Assembly: GCA_023897205.1 (NCBI GenBank) | Contig: JAHWDD010000002.1 | Location: 5,022,001 to 5,086,000 of the forward strand | Direction of reading: 5' to 3' | Source: Exophiala sp. HKRS030 | Taxonomy: Eukaryota; Ascomycota; Eurotiomycetes; Chaetothyriales; Herpotrichiellaceae | DNA: 64,000 nucleotides | Shown here: piece by piece, positions 1 to 10,543 of the stretch | How positions within the stretch are numbered: position 1 is the stretch's first letter | Layout: each line of letters starts with the position of its first letter | The notes under the pieces: generated by a model | Told to the model about the DNA's origin: nothing | Database searches by the model: none | The model's input: only the letters and a program-made list of their open reading frames with translations | Translations under genes and position numbers: made by a program

Positions 1-529
1 CGTGAAAAGCAGCCTTGGGATCAAAAGCCAGGACTACATTCGTTAGTGCGATGCAGTGTTCGTCGGTGTGTATCTCTGCTAGGGTATTTACTTGGTAGGT
101 CTTCTGCCTGCGTGTGGTAAGGCTGCTGTTTCTGTTTGAGGTCCCGGCGGTTGCGTGGACACGAGTCCTGGGAGTTCAAAGAGTTAGCACTCGAGTAGTA
201 CCAATGCGCCGGCACAAGGCGTTGTCGACATTTAGGGAGATTCTGGACTCGGTCCGGTCCGGTTGGTAGGTGCGTCGTTAGAACTCGATAGAAGACTTCG
301 AAGACAAAAGGGGGAAGGCATTATTTAGATGCAGGTGGTCCCTTGGGTTAGCAGCCTGAATTTTGAAATTTATCGTTCCGGATAGTATAGTTGTTAGCCA
401 TGTTATAAAGCAGATAGAAATATATGATACAAGACAAGCACAATTCAATCTTCGTTGCTTTTAGCGCGAAACCGTACCCATATTTGTCCTGTCTAGTAAC
501 ATCAAACGCACCCGGATGATACCAAGATC
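1..529. other. intergenic, left edge of window
   Basis: No convincing gene. Only short open frames without recognisable motifs are present. The right end is the 3' flank of the minus-strand permease, which stops at 530. Confidence 0.5.
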
Positions 530-2254
530 TCACAATGGATACAACACAACTGACTTGCCCTCCTCCTCCGCCTCAGCTCTCAACTTCCGATTCGCTCTCT
601 TCAAGTCCAACTTCATCACGATGCAGCAAGCAATACTCAGAGCAGAGAAGCCCATCATCAACAACATGGCCATGAGATACCGCGGTCCATCGGATTTGGG
701 GAAGAAATAAGGACTCCAAATGTTTCCGAACTGACTAAGTAGATTGACCATTGCGGCGGCGCAAGCACGTTTCTCTGGTGTTTGGTTCAGGGTACTGGCC
801 GCCCAAGTGTAAACCATGGCGTTAGCTGAGAAGCAGCCGGATGTGTAGAGGAATGAGGCAAAGTAGCGAGCTGGCACATTGAGGGTAGAGACGCTGATGA
901 TGAACCCGACCATAGCGACAGCCATGGGCACTGAGATATGATAGCCACGCTCTCCGTTACGATCACTGGAGAAGGCTACGAGGAATGACACCACTGCGCC
1001 GACGAGGTAGGGTGGCGATGTGAGGACGAGAGTTATTGTGGTGCTACCAAGGTTGAAGCCTTTCATGATTGTTGGGAAGACTGTAGAGAGGAGATTAGCT
1101 ATCATGAGGGAAATTAAAGGGGCTCAATGGTAGTCTTACAATTGTTGAAGCCATATGCAGTGTGATTGGAACACAGCATGACAACAAAGATCCAAGTCCT
1201 ATAGTCTGTCGCAGCAAGCTTGAGACCATGAAAGACTGACCTATCACTCTCGGGTGTAGAGACGCGATCGCGAGCAATCCTGTCCACGGCGAATTGTCGC
1301 TCATTCTCACTGAACAACCAGCGGCCACTACCGGTCTTAGACTCAGGGTAATCTGGCAGAACGAACATCGCAACACCAGCAGCAACAAAACTCGCAGAAG
1401 ATTCGATGATGAACAACCATCTCCAGCCGGCAAGACCCGCAGTCCCATCTAGACCTGCAAAGATTCCGGCTGCTATGAGACCAGAGAATGCAGTGGCGAG
1501 CACGAGTCCAGAATAGAGAATAGCGGTTCGCAAAGCCAGTTCGCGGCGCGTATACCAACATGAGAGGATGTAGAATGCCTACTACCGTCAGAGAAAGGGA
1601 ATTACTTGTCAGCTAAAAGACTTACTCCTGGGAAGAAGGGTGCCTCGACAATCCCCAAGAAGAATCGCACGGCAATCAAGCCTTGATAACTGTGTGTGCC
1701 TGCTGTTGCACCTGAAACACAAGACCAAATAGCCGCACACAAAGGAAGGTAGAGACTTGGTCGCACACGGGTCAATATCATGTTCGACGGTAATTGTGCA
1801 AGCATGTAACTTTATATGGTCAGCCGGTGTTTATTTTGAGAGTTGAATCTTCATACCCGACGTTGAGAATGGATACAGCAGTATTGAAGTTGTTTCCAAC
1901 CAATCCCAGGTCATCTTCGAAGCTGTTCAGCCTTGCTTGTCTGCCAAGTATGAGCCCAAGCACTGTTCGAGGGAAAGCCAGAACTTACGCAATGTTGTTG
2001 CGATCCAAGTAATTGAACAGATATCTGCGATTGTGTTAGTAGGGGGTTCAAGAAGTTGTTTCTCTGTTCATATCTTACAGAATCCAAACCATGGGCATGA
2101 GGGTCATGTCTAACTTCCTCACGAGCTTTTTCTCCTTCATCTTCCAATCGGTATCATGGTCTGGGTCGAACTCAATCTTAGGATTTTGGAGTGTTTCGCT
2201 CTTGTCTTCTATGGAGATCGCCTCTTCGTGATCAATATCTGCTTTGGCTCCCAT
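530..2254 (-). CDS. MFS anion:cation symporter (Dal5/TNA1-type permease)
   Basis: Predicted plasma-membrane proton symporter of the ACS branch of the major facilitator superfamily, whose fungal members import organic anions such as allantoate, nicotinate or other carboxylates. At least five exons join in frame. The start at 2254 opens an acidic cytosolic tail (MGAKADID), followed by KKLVRKLDMTLMP and YLFNYLDRNNIA, the classic first-helix signature of this family. Later come GNNFNTAVSIL, QLPSNMILTRVRPS and RFFLGIVEAPFFPG (the loop 2-3 to helix 4-5 block) and the C-terminal half up to 530. Introns include 2025-2078 and one ending next to exon 1989-2024, all with GT..AG ends. About 12 helices are expected and no break was seen. 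It is divergent from the PEP-mutase-like gene, so a carboxylate substrate is plausible, but the substrate is inferred. Confidence 0.88.
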
Positions 2255-2833
2255 GATTGATTATTGGCCTGTGAAGTTCCGGTATAAAGGCACTTTAGTC
2301 TTCAAGGACAGACTTCAGCGTTTTGGGACTTCGCTTGTAGAACCAGTGACAGTGATTTTGATCTGGGGACAAGTATGATATTATATAGATCATAGACGTT
2401 TCAGTGTTCTTCTCCAGATTTGCAGTCGGCAAGCCGAAGGTCATACACTAAACCATACTCCACCTCCGCGGTCGGCGGCTGCACTCCGCATACTCCAGAG
2501 ATCAAACATTGCAAGTAATGGAGGTCAGAACTTTAATCGAGGAACGACCGTGTTATGAGATCCTAAACGGCAAAGATCCATCGTCTCTGAATATAACCGG
2601 TAGGCCTTGGCGCAACCGATCGGAGCTCCACACCGGAGCCGCGACAGCCGATCGGCATAAGGCTATCACTCTGGGTGAGAATGCGAATGCCGGTTCGGGG
2701 ATTGAGGTCGGGCTAGAGACGATTGAAAAGGAAAGCCGGATCGTATCGAGGAGAGGAAAAAGCCAAAGCAAATCAAAGCGAATTCTTCGATTCACAGTGC
2801 TGCCTGAGATATCAAGTTCAACCTTTCAGCATC
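2255..2833. promoter_or_regulatory. divergent promoter between permease and PEP-mutase-like gene
   Basis: This 579-bp gap separates two divergent starts and should hold both promoters. It is rich in CGG triplets: CCGCGG at 2466-2471, CGGCGG at 2473-2478, and two identical palindromes CCGATCGG at 2616-2623 and 2648-2655. Zn2Cys6 proteins bind paired CGG triplets, and one such regulator is encoded just downstream (6126-4305). Binding is inference. Confidence 0.5.
2616..2655. promoter_or_regulatory. paired CCGATCGG palindromes, candidate Zn2Cys6 operator
   Basis: Two copies of the 8-bp palindrome CCGATCGG (CCG-N2-CGG inverted repeat) lie 32 bp apart, about 180-220 bp before the enzyme's start codon. 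Inverted CGG half-sites are the usual target form of Gal4-type regulators. Confidence 0.35.
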
Positions 2834-3821
2834 ATGCCTTCTGCGAATGGAACACATGATCTTAACGGAGACCACTCAGCATCGTTGACAACCGCGAAAC
2901 GGCTCCGAAATCTCCTAAAAGAAGATGGTATCATTGTGGCTCCTGGAGTATATGATGGGTTCAGTGCCAGAATTGCGCATGAGGTCGGATTTGACTGTAT
3001 TTACATGGTAAGTTCCCAAGCCTCACTCTAGCTCTACTATCCATTAATGGTTCATAGACTGGAGCTGGAACCTGTGCTTCAAAGCTTGGGCAGCCTGACC
3101 TAGGTCTCGCGACTTTGAATGACATGCGGGAACATGCAGAAATGATTGCAAACCTGAATCCTTCTATCCCATTGATTGCAGACGCCGACACAGGGTATGG
3201 AGGTCCAAATATGGTTGCGAGAACTGTGGCTCAATACCATCGAAGTGGAGTCGCGGCCCTACACATCGAAGATCAGATCACAACCAAGAGATGTGGTCAC
3301 CTTGGTGGGAAGGAGGTCGTGAGTACAGAGGTTTTCGTGCAACGCATCAAGGCCGCTGCACAAGCTCGTGAGAGGCTCTCTTCGGACATCGTCATCATTG
3401 CTCGAACCGATGCTTTGCAAACACACAACTTTGATGAAGCTGTCAAAAGACTTCAAGCTGCCTTCGAAGCCGGTGCAGATGTTGCATTCTTGGAAGGTCT
3501 TACCTCGCGTGAGGAGGCCAGGGAGGTCTGCAGAATTCTTGCACCTCGACCGGTACTGTTGAACATGGTAGAACATGGTGCTACTCCTTCATTGACCCGC
3601 AAGAAGCTGCCGAGATTGGTTTCAAGATTATCATTTTCCCATTTGCTGCTATTGCACCAGCATATGAAGCCATTAAGAACACATTCCAAATGATCAAGAC
3701 GACCGGTAGAACTGGTCTTGCGAGCGACTTTACGCCAAAGAAATTGTTCACAATTGTTGGATTGAAGGAGGCATCGGCGATAGATGTTGCTGCTGGAGGT
3801 CAACTGTACACTAAAGTTTGA
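2834..3821 (+). CDS. PEP mutase / isocitrate lyase superfamily enzyme, frame broken near 3587
   Basis: Member of the ICL/PEPM superfamily, which makes or breaks C-C or C-P bonds in 2-oxo acids (2-methylisocitrate lyase, oxaloacetate hydrolase and phosphonopyruvate enzymes). Exon 1 runs from the ATG at 2834; the intron is 3008-3057; exon 2 begins TGAGTCASKLG. Hallmarks are APGVYDGFSARIA, the metal-binding DADTGYGG, and the loop KRCGHLGGKEVV, which carries the general-base cysteine. After NMVEHGATP the frame changes: DPQEAAEIGFK and the rest up to TGA 3819-3821 lie in another frame, and one base is missing around 3584-3590. The tail is fully conserved in character, so a sequencing deletion is more likely than old decay. 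The exact substrate is not determinable; a 2-methylisocitrate-lyase-like or oxaloacetate-hydrolase-like role is the best guess. Confidence 0.8.
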
Positions 3822-4304
3822 TAGAGTGAATAAATACCTAGTAGAACTCTGAACGAGCCGACTCGTTCCCTTCCAGAGGATAAAATGGTTCAATTGTTCC
3901 CATCGGTTGATTTTCAGTGCTCAAGTAGCAAAGGCGACGATCGTATAGTGAATATATGACGGTCCATGGCTCGGCAGCGCTTGAAGGGGCCTTGATGTTC
4001 CGGCGACTAACGGCACTAAGTGAAGTGATTGGAGTATCATGGCAAACCAGTTGAATCACAAGAGCCAGCCATGGCATACCACTGTAACCAATTCCGGGAA
4101 AGGAAATTCCGCAGTGATATAGATTTCATTTCATTCTCAGACTCAAGACAACCAATCGACATCAAGCAAGTTGTTAAGAAGGTCCAGTTGGTCACCTGAG
4201 TCGAATGGCTGACCAAAAATGGTAACCGAGTCCATACCTAGATCTACATCTCACCTTGACGTCAGCAAAAGAGAAAACAGAATGGAAAACGCGTCCATGG
4301 CAGA
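3822..4304. other. intergenic, convergent 3' ends
   Basis: This lies between the convergent ends of the PEP-mutase-like gene and the Zn2Cys6 regulator. A splice donor (GTGAGT) directly follows the last codons of the regulator, so a very short extra 3' exon is possible. No other gene was seen. Confidence 0.4.
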
Positions 4305-6126
4305 TCACTCACCATTGGCCTGCTTAGTGCCATTCCCCATACTCTCTTCGCGCTGGAATTGTTCCCGCCATCGCCATAGAGAGTCGTAGACTATACTCAT
4401 ACTCATCCTACTTTTGACATTGAGTTGCAAACCTCGAATATCACTTCCACTGATCACAGCCGGTTCAGGGTGAGTCCAGAGATACGCAAGGACATCGCTC
4501 AGCCTGCCCGGGAGATCATTTTTGGCCACCGAGATACGTCGTAGGGAAGTGACAGCTGAATTCAAGAGCTTGGTGCCAATTGTAGCATCAAGAATCGACG
4601 CGAAGTAATTGTTTTTCAGGATCTTCAGTAAGACAAAAGCGGCACATAAGAAGCTCTGATAACAAAAGTGCGGTAGGAAACTAAGCAAGCTGCTTGAAGA
4701 GTTTTCCTCATCGCCAGGTTGGACATGCTGAACAAGGCCGCAAGCCGTTGAATAGAGCATGCCAATGTGTTCGGAATAGCCGACAGTTGCAGTGTCATCG
4801 AACAAGAAAAAGGCCTGAAGATTAAGTCTAGTGCTAAGCAGATAGAAAGCAGCATAGTTTGACGCCGTGTCCATGGTTAATTGTATTTTGGACAGTTCGT
4901 GATCGCGTATGGCGTACAGGGCGGGACGATCAAACGAAGAGCTCAATTCGCAAGAGTGGAGCTGTTCAGTGCATCTGAAAATCAAGTCCAAGTCACTGTC
5001 TTGTGGAGTCTCGAGATTGATTGAAGGCATCAAAGAGGGATCGCGCAGTTGCGAAGGTGCTGGTAGACCAACACCCATACTCACGAGGTGGGCAACAATA
5101 TTACAGGCGACCCAGGTCCGCCTGCGTTCTGCAACTTGCTTCGCGCTTAGATTCAAGCGATATTTCGTAAAGTCTTCGGGCTCGCCGGTCTGTGCAAACC
5201 CATTTGCATTGCGCTTTGAATCATCATGCCAACATACATGTAAGATGGATCGGTTGTCGTACTGCTGGTAGGAAAAGGCCAAGTACAGAGAAGGACAAGA
5301 CATTGAATCAAACCTAAAGAGTGTGGTAAGACTTGTGTAGTTGACCAAATCAGTTCAGGCACAGATCTTGCAAGTCTCGTTAACAGCGTCGGGTTTGTGG
5401 ACAGGCGGCGCGCTGCGACAGAGATGATCATCCAGAAGAGTGGGCGAGAAGCGTCGAGGTATTGTTGCGCAGTAATAGTGGGATCTAGGAAAGGAAGAAA
5501 GGGATGATAGTTAGAAAAGTAAATATCGAAGAGTTGGCTGATGTCTTGCGGACTAAGTTCGATATTACCGAGAATTTCTCGACTCGATGTGACTGTTGGT
5601 CCTCGAGTTCGAGGACTTGTATCTTGAGGAAGGGTAGTCATGCCAGGGACAGTAGATCTGTCCGGTATCTCGGGTGAGATGCCCCTGGTACAGTGGTAGA
5701 CATGCCCAGAGCAGTCCTGGATGGATGTACATCTCGACTGTTGCTCCCGGTTTGATAACGCTCGTCAGCTAAGGTTGGTATGTCGATGGGAGCGGACTCA
5801 TCCCATAACGCTGGCGTGTTGGAGGTAAAGACGTAAAGACGTTGTTTCAATTGTTCGATTTCTTGTTCGAGATCCCGCGATCTCCTTCGCTTTCTGGTTC
5901 GTTGGAATGTTTCATCGATTCTGCAGTCCAAGCTCAACTTCTGGCACCTGGAGCAGATGGTTGACTCGATATCTTCCGCGTTGACTAGATCGCATCGCAG
6001 CTTCTGCTGACGACATTCGTTACAAGCTCTGTGCTTCGTTGCTTGCCGTGGAAGGACATCCACTCTCGTGGGTTGAGTTGACGAAGATGTGCCAACCGGA
6101 TCTCTCGAGCTGTGTCGACTCAACAT
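4305..6126 (-). CDS. Zn2Cys6 transcription factor with fungal_trans-like middle region, two frame breaks
   Basis: Nuclear binuclear-zinc-cluster regulator. The six cysteines at about residues 35, 38, 45, 58, 61 and 68 give C-x2-C-x6-C-x12-C-x2-C-x6-C; the 12-residue linker is longer than usual. A basic stretch (RTRKRRRSRD) and a heptad-like dimerisation helix (LEQEIEQLKQRL) follow. The middle region has the MMIQSAMQMGLHRP motif of the fungal specific transcription factor domain. Coding continues to 4305, but the frame changes at about 5641-5644 (after RTDLLSL) and at about 5184-5189 (between LHRP and GEPEDFTKY). Each is explained by one missing base in a short G or C run, and neither fits an intron. 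It lies next to a permease and an enzyme, so it may control them. Confidence 0.82.
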
Positions 6127-6782
6127 TGGTGTTTCAGAACGGATGGGGCACTAGGACTAATGGCTTGGAGTTACAAAGAAGCTTTATGTTTGAGCACGTG
6201 GCCTCGAGTAACATAGCTCTAGACATGAAGCTTTGAGATGGAGGGTGGACATAGATGTCTATTGAGAATACCAAGGCACCTACTCCGTCGTTAGATACAA
6301 GGTAAACTAATCATAGCCAAGTGAAGATGAGGAGACGCTTACATCCCGTGCTGTGTCCCTTCTAGAATGACTCGTATTAGTCATCATGTTGCTGATCGCT
6401 CGATTGTCGGGTCCTTGGGACCAAGTATGATAGAATGGATAGAACAGGTGAGCAAGGGTAGATTGATATGAAAGTCTATGCGATTCACGTGGCGCTGTTG
6501 ATCTCGAAGTTTTATTTTTACTCACGTGCGATGTTGTCACATATCGTACCTTCCTTGGATCAGAAAACGAAGCTCCTGCCTTCAAGACGAGATGTCGGCA
6601 GCCCCCTGTTGAGATGCCCAAAAAGTTCTCCGATACTGAAGCTGTTAGGCAACTTGCCAAGCCTGAGACGCCTAAGAGGACACCCATTTTAGGGACCAAG
6701 TGCGGAAGGTCTGGGGTGAGGGGTCAGAAATTTGACATACCCTTCACGACCCTTGTACCCCTAAACTCCAGAAGCCCTCGGC
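6127..6782. other. intergenic upstream of the regulator
   Basis: No convincing gene. It holds the 5' flank of the minus-strand Zn2Cys6 gene and the left flank of the inverted-repeat element. Confidence 0.4.
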
Positions 6783-6811
6783 CCCACGTCCTGGCCAAAA
6801 AAAATGGCGCA
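6783..6811 (+). repeat. left 29-bp inverted repeat of the AT-rich island
   Basis: Exact inverted match to 7220-7248, including the run of eight A. Confidence 0.9.
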
Positions 6812-7219
6812 GCCCAAATTTTGGTGCGAATACAAGGAAATTACAGACCGTACTACACCTTTTACCAAAGAGCTATAACTATAGATTTATATTAACTAGT
6901 AATTTATAGCTACTAGTATATAAATTATATATTAATATTAATATAGTACTTAAATTAAAGTAGTAGTATAATATATAAAGTAGAAATTTCTAGAATTTTA
7001 GAAGAAGCTCTATTTCCTAGTAGAGATTTTAGTATATTAAAATTACGGATCTTACGAGACTTATAACTCCTTTAATATTATAGCTATACTAATACTAAAA
7101 AGTTTATATATAATAAAGAGTATTTATTTAATTATATATAAAGTCTTATCTAATTACCTTTTATTGTAGATAAGTTATAGCGTATTGAAAACGTCGCCTT
7201 TTAGTGGGATTAGTGAGGG

Positions 7220-7248
7220 TGCGCCATTTTTTTTGGCCAGGACGTGGG
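7220..7248 (-). repeat. right 29-bp inverted repeat of the AT-rich island
   Basis: Exact reverse complement of 6783-6811, including the run of eight T. Confidence 0.9.
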
Positions 7249-7675
7249 CCCCTTCGCCTATCCTCGGGGGTGTGAGAATTTATGTTCAGCCTTGCAGATC
7301 TACCCATCCTCGACCGTCGAAGCAACGACTGCCTAATACCTTTCATTTTAATTCGAATGACTGTCTACTGCGTGACCTCAATATTCACTGTAGATTTTGG
7401 ACTCAAGTGCAGGATCGCGGAGGCTAATCCTCATAAAATACCATCAACACACTTTGATCGTCGCGATCCTTCGACCCTAGAAGAACAATTGCATGACAGC
7501 CTTGCCAAGACAAATATTCCCAAAAATCTCATCGTGAGAGTGCATGGGATTTCGTCTGGCCCTAACAACCAAGCCTTGACAACCAAGAAATTGTTGACAT
7601 TGCCAGGCGTAGGACCTTAGAGCAGGGCCATCCAAATTTGACTACTTCAATGGCCTCCAGCATCTAGGGAGCGCA
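7249..7675. other. intergenic between TIR element and TRM11
   Basis: An open frame at 7282-7620 (+) could code up to 112 residues (ending LLTLPGVGP), but no family was recognised and it abuts the mobile element. It is treated as non-coding or a relic. The 3' part should hold the TRM11 promoter. Confidence 0.3.
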
Positions 7676-9136
7676 ATGGACTTTGTAATACGATTTGCAC
7701 AGACCCATGAAAGTTTTCGTCTTCCCGAGATTGAAGCACAGGCGAGTCTCGCGGGTTTGAAATATGAGATCCTCTTCTATGACCCAGAATCTCCTTTCTG
7801 CGTAATACGATTTCCTAATCTTCTGTCTTCTCATGAAACCAAGGCTCATGAAAAAGTCGACGAGGTCGTCCGTTCTTTTGAACAACGCGCCATCATCTCA
7901 AGGTCTATTTACGAATTATGGGGAATGGGAACGACTTACGACAATGTGCACCGCGACGTCCGTACACGGAGCTCACATTTATGGGACAAATATGCTCATG
8001 CGTCATTCAAGTTTGACGTGCATTGCTATGGCAGTACCAGAGATGTGAAGGCTCAGCGGCAATTAATTGAGTCGTTTAGCTATCTTGGCTTTCAAGGGAA
8101 GATCAAAATGAAGAACGCCGACGTCGAGTTCGCAGTCATGGAGGACTGGTCCATACCTCTCTCTCCCAGTCGTTCTGCGCACACGAGTGAAGCCACGTCA
8201 ACAAATCCTCTCCTAAAACAAGTCTTTTTGGGTCGCAAAATCGGAGACTCGCGACGCCATCTCAAGGATAAGCATGATCTGAAGAAGCGTCCATACATTT
8301 CAACCACGTCCATGGATGCTGAATTAGCCCTTGTCACCGCCAATGTGGCACTTGCTGCTCCTGGCAAACTCTTCTTAGATCCCTTCGCCGGAACCGGTGG
8401 ATTCTTGGTAGCAGCAGCGGAGCTAGGAGCCGTGGTGATGGGATCGGATATAGATGGTCGCAGTTTTCGTGGAAAAGGTACCGGACTTGACTTGGGAGTT
8501 GGTGCCAATTTCAAGAAGTACTCACTCAAGAATCTTTTCGGTGACTGTATTACGTCTGATTTGACGAACACACCTTTCCGAAGTCTCAGAATTGCAGGGC
8601 ATGAGCCAGATGACAGATGGCTCGATGGTATCATTTGTGACCCTCCATATGGCGTACGGGAAGGTCTTAAGGTATTAGGGATGCGAAGACCAAATTCCGA
8701 GACAGATCTGGACGGCTCGATATGTCGTCTCATCAATGGCATTCCAGCGCACACCCTGCCAGGATACGTTGCACCGAAAAAGGCATACTCATTCACCAGG
8801 ATGTTGGACGACATCTTGAACTTCGCGGCGAGAACCCTTGTTGATGGAGGAAGACTCGCATTTTGGATGCCCAGTGCGAATGAGAACGAGCTGGGAGAAG
8901 AAGAGGTCACTGTCATCCCAACTCATCCCATTCTTACACTGAAACATGAAAGCATCCAACGATTCACCAAGTGGAGCCGAAGATTGCTTGTGTATGAACG
9001 GCTTCCTGGCACCCTCGGGATCGATACCTCCAATGGCCAAGTCTTGTCTCAGGCCGAAGTCATTGAAGATGGCCATACTGCGGATGAATTAAATCCATTC
9101 CGAAAAATATACTTCCGGCCGGCGTCAACAGATTAG
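7676..9136 (+). CDS. trm11: tRNA (guanine10-N2)-methyltransferase catalytic subunit TRM11
   Basis: Methylates G10 of tRNA to m2G using S-adenosylmethionine, together with the small partner TRM112, in the cytoplasm. Single exon of 486 codons. The N-terminal half (MDFVIRFAQTHESFRLPEI, then the THUMP-like tRNA-binding part) matches the family. The Rossmann methyltransferase has DPFAGTGGFLVAAA at about residue 235 (SAM loop), GSDIDGR (acidic residue binding ribose) and the catalytic CDPPYGVREGLKVLG at about 321. KRPYISTTSMDAELALVTANVA before motif I is also typical. Length is close to the family norm and no break was seen. Confidence 0.93.
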   Translation: MDFVIRFAQTHESFRLPEIEAQASLAGLKYEILFYDPESPFCVIRFPNLLSSHETKAHEKVDEVVRSFEQRAIISRSIYELWGMGTTYDNVHRDVRTRSSHLWDKYAHASFKFDVHCYGSTRDVKAQRQLIESFSYLGFQGKIKMKNADVEFAVMEDWSIPLSPSRSAHTSEATSTNPLLKQVFLGRKIGDSRRHLKDKHDLKKRPYISTTSMDAELALVTANVALAAPGKLFLDPFAGTGGFLVAAAELGAVVMGSDIDGRSFRGKGTGLDLGVGANFKKYSLKNLFGDCITSDLTNTPFRSLRIAGHEPDDRWLDGIICDPPYGVREGLKVLGMRRPNSETDLDGSICRLINGIPAHTLPGYVAPKKAYSFTRMLDDILNFAARTLVDGGRLAFWMPSANENELGEEEVTVIPTHPILTLKHESIQRFTKWSRRLLVYERLPGTLGIDTSNGQVLSQAEVIEDGHTADELNPFRKIYFRPASTD

Positions 9137-9244
9137 ACTTGTGGTGATAGCGATCTTGAAAATTCCAAGACTTCCTCCCAGTTTCGTAGCAACGAAAGTA
9201 GTAGTGCCAGTAGTTGCTGACGACGAGCATTCAAGTTTCCAAGC

Positions 9245-10022
9245 TTAGCCGCTGACCTTGAGACCTTCGACAGTAGGTAGTGCATCTTCGCCTTCCACAT
9301 CCTCTTCGTCGACCTTTCCGATCAAACCACGTTCCCAAAGCTGTCTCCCAGTCAACTTCTTCTCCTCGATCTTAACACCCCGCTTCTTCTTGTCTTCAGC
9401 CTCCTCTTCCTCCTTCTGCCGTTTCTCATTATCCAGCATCTCCTGCCTGAACTTCTCTCTCCACTCGAGAAACCGTTCTCTTGTCACCACTGTTCCGTGA
9501 AACTTCCTGTTCTCCTCTTCCTCCTTCTGACGAGCCGCCACCTCCCTGACAGCCTCCTCCTGACGCATGCGATCCGAGATCAATGTCTCTGCCGTATCCT
9601 TCAGTGTCGTCACAAGTGTGAACACCATCGCCATGCCCAGCGAGTCCTCGATCGTCGGCTGCAGCGCATCGAGCAGTTGGGCCTTGTCATCCGCCACGTC
9701 GATGTAGGGATGCTTTGCAGCATTCGGTGGTGCAGTTATGTCCAGATGAGGCCCGACGTCGGGGTACGCTTCTGGGTATGTGACATTAAGGAGAATGACT
9801 GGGGGTTCTGCGTCTTCGTCTGCATTGACATCAGGTACGTCCAGAGTCACTGATATTCGATAGGAATTGTCCGATACATCTGCAGGGGTAATTTTGCTGT
9901 CAGTTCGCTCCAACGTGGAGAATTCATCAAGGGTCTTGTTGGCTCGATGCCGTACCAGTGATTTCATCAGAAAATATCGAGTCGAGAACTTCTCGCTCTT
10001 CTTTCTGGTCTTCGATACCCAT
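9245..10022 (-). CDS. gir2: RWD-domain protein, GIR2/RWDD1 (DFRP2) type
   Basis: RWD proteins of this type bind the GTPase DRG/Rbg2 and the RWD-binding region of Gcn1, linking ribosome function to Gcn2 signalling. Exon 1 is 9956-10022 (MGIEDQKEEREVLDSIFSDE); the intron 9880-9955 (GTACGG..CTGCAG) restores SDEITDVSDNSYRISV; exon 2 ends at 9245. The RWD domain spans about residues 1-115 with the turn LLNVTYPEAYPDVGP. The C-terminal half is a charged helix (RQKEEEENRKFHGTVVT, then EWREKFRQEM) ending KLTGRQLWERGLIGK, the conserved DFRP segment. It is complete and unbroken. Confidence 0.9.
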
Positions 10023-10543
10023 TGTGGCGAAGCGGATTCTTATGAGAATCAGCGAAGCCAAGCACAACGATGCACGTCCTGCTCGCTGCTGTATCAACGT
10101 CTCAAAACGTCCTTCACAGTCTCCACGATTGTTTGCCTATTTACAGTACCTACTTCATAGTGGGCATCGAGTTTGCCCGCACACAATGGTATCGCCGAGG
10201 CTTTGCCGGACATAGCGGGGCATTGTTTTCCCGTCCCGATCATCGACGAAGTTATGTGGCTGTTCACACTCTCATTCAACATGTTGTATATTATTTTTTC
10301 TCAAAGACTATTCATACGACCAACGAAGGGAGGGGAAAAGCTTTCTCTAGGTCCAGAGACTGTAATTCATGTTGTATTCTACTTTCATGTCGGTCATCAT
10401 TTACCCGCTTGAACGCAAACCAAAAATTCAAACTTCATCGTTCTCATGACATTCCTCGAGATTGCTCAAGGAGACTGTGCCGTTGATACACATCGCATCC
10501 ATGGTTTAATAAAACCTTGCGAACACGTCAGGCCTTTAGGTCA
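10023..10543. other. intergenic
   Basis: Short open frames only, with no motif. It holds the 5' flank of the minus-strand RWD gene and the 3' end of the next minus-strand model. Confidence 0.35.

Larger units (their letters stand above)
6783..7248. mobile_element. AT-rich island with perfect 29-bp terminal inverted repeats (MITE-like)
   Basis: A 29-base sequence at 6783-6811 (reading CCCACGTCCTGGCC, eight A, TGGCGCA) is repeated as an exact reverse complement at 7220-7248. Most of the 408 bp between them, from about 6840 to 7190, is extremely AT-rich (runs of TATA/TTAA) in an otherwise balanced region and has no coding potential. This is the layout of a non-autonomous TIR transposon remnant. 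No clear target-site duplication could be picked out, so the true outer ends may lie slightly beyond the repeats. RIP-like mutation is a possible cause of the AT bias, but the unmutated repeats argue against simple RIP. Confidence 0.6.

Noticed and set aside
7282..7620. 112-codon frame next to the inverted-repeat element as a transposase remnant
   Set aside because: No DDE or helix-turn-helix motif visible; it lies outside the repeats.
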